In this document: positions 6,256 through 7,504 of the stretch, in pieces
Numbering within the stretch: position 1 is the stretch's first letter
Layout of the letters: every line of letters starts with the position of its first letter
Notes under the pieces: generated by a model
Told to the model about the DNA's origin: nothing
The model's input: only the letters and a program-made list of their open reading frames with translations
Databases searched by the model: none
NCBI GenBank assembly: GCA_012515455.1
Contig: JAAYYJ010000524.1
Span: 1-7,504, forward strand
Length of the DNA stretch: 7,504 nt
Source of the DNA: Oligosphaeraceae bacterium
GTDB lineage: Bacteria; Verrucomicrobiota; Lentisphaeria; Oligosphaerales; Oligosphaeraceae
Reading direction: 5' to 3'
Position numbers and translations under genes: made by a program

Positions 6256-7120
6256 ACAATTCTGGCAGGATTTGAGTGGCCCGGGCAGCCTGCTGCTGCT
6301 GACCGTCCTGGCGGTGGTTCTGGCGGCGGTGGCCTGCGGTGTGATGGGCAGTTATGTGGTCGCCCGGCGCTGCAGTTATATGGTCGGGGCAGTCTCGCAT
6401 TCGCTGCTGGGCGGCATCGGACTGGCCCTCCTCTGTCAGCGCCGGCTGGGGATAGGCTGGTTTACGCCCCTGTGGGGAGCGCTGTTGGCAGCAGTGCTCG
6501 CGGCTGTGTTGATCAGTGTATTCTCCTGGCGGGGGCAGCGGCGGGAGGACACCTTGCTCAGCGCAGTATGGGCCCTGGGCATGGCCCTGGGACTGAGCTG
6601 CATCTTCGCCATCCCCGGTTATCCGGTGGACCTGAACAGCTACCTGTTCGGGAATATCCTGCTGGTGACCCCGCAGGACCTCAAGATTATGGCCGGGCTG
6701 GATGCCATCATCCTGGTGCTGGTCTGGCTGTTCCATGCCCGCTTCCTCTGTCTCTGCTTCCATGAGGAGGGGCTGCGCCTGCGGGGGGTGAATGCCGACC
6801 TGTTCCTGCTGCTGCTCAATCTGCTGCTGGCCCTGACGGTGGTAATGCTGGCGCAGGTCGCCGGGGTCATCCTTTGCCTGGCGCTGATGATCCTGCCCTC
6901 CGCCACTGCCGCCATCTGTTGCCGCCGCCTGCCGGCAATCATGCTGCTGGGAGGGATTTTCTGCCTGCTGGGCTCTCTGGCCGGGCTGATGCTCAGTTAT
7001 GCCTTCAATCTCCCCACTGGTGCGACCATTGTGGAAGTCAGCGGCGGGATATATCTGCTCATGGCACTGGGAGCAGCCTGCCGGCGGAAATTCTGCCGGT
7101 CCGGTGCCGGGAACTCGTAA
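6248..7120 (+). CDS. znuB: ABC transporter permease for zinc/manganese uptake (ABC-3 family)
   Basis: This inner-membrane permease forms the metal channel of the importer, probably as a dimer bound to two copies of the ATPase encoded just before it; 290 residues. Family features are the early SYVVARRCSYMVGAVSHSLLGGIGLAL block (35-61), SYLFGNILLV (131-140), the EEGLRLRGVN segment (173-182) and AGVILCLALMILPSATA (205-221). Hydrophobic segments number about eight (roughly 14-34, 46-63, 74-93, 104-123, 150-170, 185-202, 205-223 and 229-252), with a further one near 262-278. The ATG at 6248 has GGAGGG at 6237-6242 with a five-base spacer and lies inside the last eight bases of the ATPase gene, so the two are translationally coupled. 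The same frame is open further upstream (to 6131), but that part is the shadow of the ATPase gene. The gene ends in TAA with no intrinsic terminator recognisable downstream. It is the last supported gene in the window. Confidence 0.95.
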   Translation: MLEQFWQDLSGPGSLLLLTVLAVVLAAVACGVMGSYVVARRCSYMVGAVSHSLLGGIGLALLCQRRLGIGWFTPLWGALLAAVLAAVLISVFSWRGQRREDTLLSAVWALGMALGLSCIFAIPGYPVDLNSYLFGNILLVTPQDLKIMAGLDAIILVLVWLFHARFLCLCFHEEGLRLRGVNADLFLLLLNLLLALTVVMLAQVAGVILCLALMILPSATAAICCRRLPAIMLLGGIFCLLGSLAGLMLSYAFNLPTGATIVEVSGGIYLLMALGAACRRKFCRSGAGNS

Positions 7121-7318
7121 CTATAATCAGGGTTAAGGTGCGAAATCTGGTGCTGCGCACTTTCATACTGCCGGATGAATTCCAGGCTTGAAATTGATCC
7201 ATAACCGCTCTGGCGCTGGCAACGCCGCGACCGGCAGGAGAACTGCCAAGTGCTTGACCAACGCAACCACTATGGCAATGCTCGTTTTCCAACACCAATC
7301 TTTGCACTCTGACCAGGT

Positions 7319-7353
7319 TGAGTCAGTGATGGCACTTTTGAGTGAGTGATGGC
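7319..7353 (+). repeat. 15-bp direct repeat, spaced 20 bp
   Basis: TGAGTCAGTGATGGC at 7319-7333 recurs as TGAGTGAGTGATGGC at 7339-7353, with one mismatch in 15. The copies start 20 bases apart, about two helical turns, so they would face the same side of DNA. They lie just before the 37-bp repeats; function is unknown. Confidence 0.75.
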
Positions 7354-7366
7354 GTTGCTGCCATGC

Positions 7367-7438
7367 TCCGCCTCCGCAGCCCCTCGCGCGCGCGTCAAAA
7401 TGGTCCGCCTCCGCAGCCCCTCGCGCGCGCGTCAAAAT
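7367..7438 (+). repeat. 37-bp tandem repeat with alternating CG core
   Basis: Two copies, 7367-7401 and 7404-7438, are identical over 35 bases with a period of 37. Each contains a run of five CG dinucleotides (7385-7394 in the first copy) preceded by GCAGCCCCT and followed by TCAAAAT. Only two copies are visible and the spacer is two bases, so this is not a CRISPR array. The perfect identity suggests a recent duplication or a dispersed repeat family. Confidence 0.95.
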
Positions 7439-7457
7439 AGGGCTGGAGGTCCCCCCA

Positions 7458-7480
7458 ATCGGTGGGTGGGACCCACCGGT
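7458..7480. repeat. Inverted repeat (10-bp stem, 3-base loop)
   Basis: Bases 7458-7467 pair with 7471-7480, leaving GGG as the loop; all pairs are Watson-Crick except one T-G wobble. The core is CGGTGGGT/ACCCACCG. No T run follows on either strand, which argues against an intrinsic terminator. GGTCCC at 7448-7453 could also pair with GGGACC at 7468-7473, giving an alternative fold. It may be part of a repetitive element continuing past the window edge. Confidence 0.75.
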
Positions 7481-7504
7481 AGAATCAAGGGCACGGGGCA
7501 AAAA

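Larger units (their letters stand above)
7121..7504. other. Gene-free region with short repeats downstream of the znu operon
   Basis: No coding region is supported here on either strand. A 112-codon frame on the minus strand (7163-7501) crosses a 37-bp tandem repeat whose period is not a multiple of three, so the two copies would be read in different frames; it shows no recognisable motif. Besides the repeats and hairpin listed separately, there are small inverted repeats at 7233-7247 (GGCAG/CTGCC, five-base loop) and 7349-7364 (ATGGC/GCCAT). Neither is followed by a T run, so no intrinsic terminator is called. A perfect TATAAT at 7122-7127 has no matching -35 element. Confidence 0.7.

Noticed and set aside
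7122..7127. TATAAT resembling a -10 promoter element
   Set aside because: There is no TTGACA-like hexamer 15-19 bases upstream, no extended -10 TG, and no gene downstream for it to serve.
7367..7438. CRISPR array
   Set aside because: There are only two repeats, the gap between them is two bases rather than a spacer, and no cas gene is present.
7458..7480. Hairpin as an intrinsic terminator
   Set aside because: No T run follows on either strand, and it is more than 330 bases past the znuB stop.
7163..7501. 112-residue frame on the minus strand
   Set aside because: It runs through a 37-bp tandem repeat whose copies fall in different reading frames, shows no recognisable motif and has no evident ribosome-binding site; most likely a chance frame in GC-rich DNA.

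Overview
All supported genes lie on the plus strand, in one compact, GC-rich run. The window opens inside mfd, which is truncated by the window edge. It continues through a split (two-gene) chromate-transporter-family pair, a long YihY/BrkB-type membrane protein, and a complete ABC-type zinc/manganese uptake system in the order substrate-binding protein, ATPase, permease. No gene is supported in the last ~384 bases; that stretch holds short direct repeats and a hairpin. No rRNA, tRNA, CRISPR array or insertion sequence was recognised, and no reverse-strand gene is convincing.

The organism is a bacterium with high GC and strong G/C preference at third codon positions. It is probably Gram-negative: the zinc-binding protein has a plain signal peptide with no lipobox cysteine, which suits a soluble periplasmic protein, and Znu-type systems and long YihY proteins are common there. 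Genes alone do not fix the phylum. A member of the Lentisphaerota/Verrucomicrobiota or another deep Gram-negative group is possible, but that is only an impression.

Layout: 2-1642 is the C-terminal ~546 residues of Mfd (translocase motor plus TRCF domain). At 1654-2238 and 2235-2807 are two short-chain CHR proteins joined by an ATGA overlap; they start 11 bases after mfd and are probably co-transcribed with it. At 2847-4424 is the YihY-family protein, with an Ala/Pro-rich loop containing a 39-bp tandem duplication. A ~100-base gap with a heptamer repeat follows. At 4526-5416 (znuA-like, TTG start), 5440-6255 (znuC-like) and 6248-7120 (znuB-like) is the metal importer. The binding protein captures Zn2+ (or Mn2+) in the periplasm, the permease passes it inward, and the ATPase powers transport.

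The points most worth a second look are in the metal-uptake operon. The binding protein lacks the usual first histidine ligand but has a duplicated His-rich loop, and the ATPase carries a Cys/His-rich tail. Two C8 tracts sit at sensitive points: one just after the znuA signal peptide, the other between the znuC ribosome-binding site and its start codon, where it creates a four-codon Met-Pro-Pro-Pro reading frame. No clearly new multi-gene system was found.
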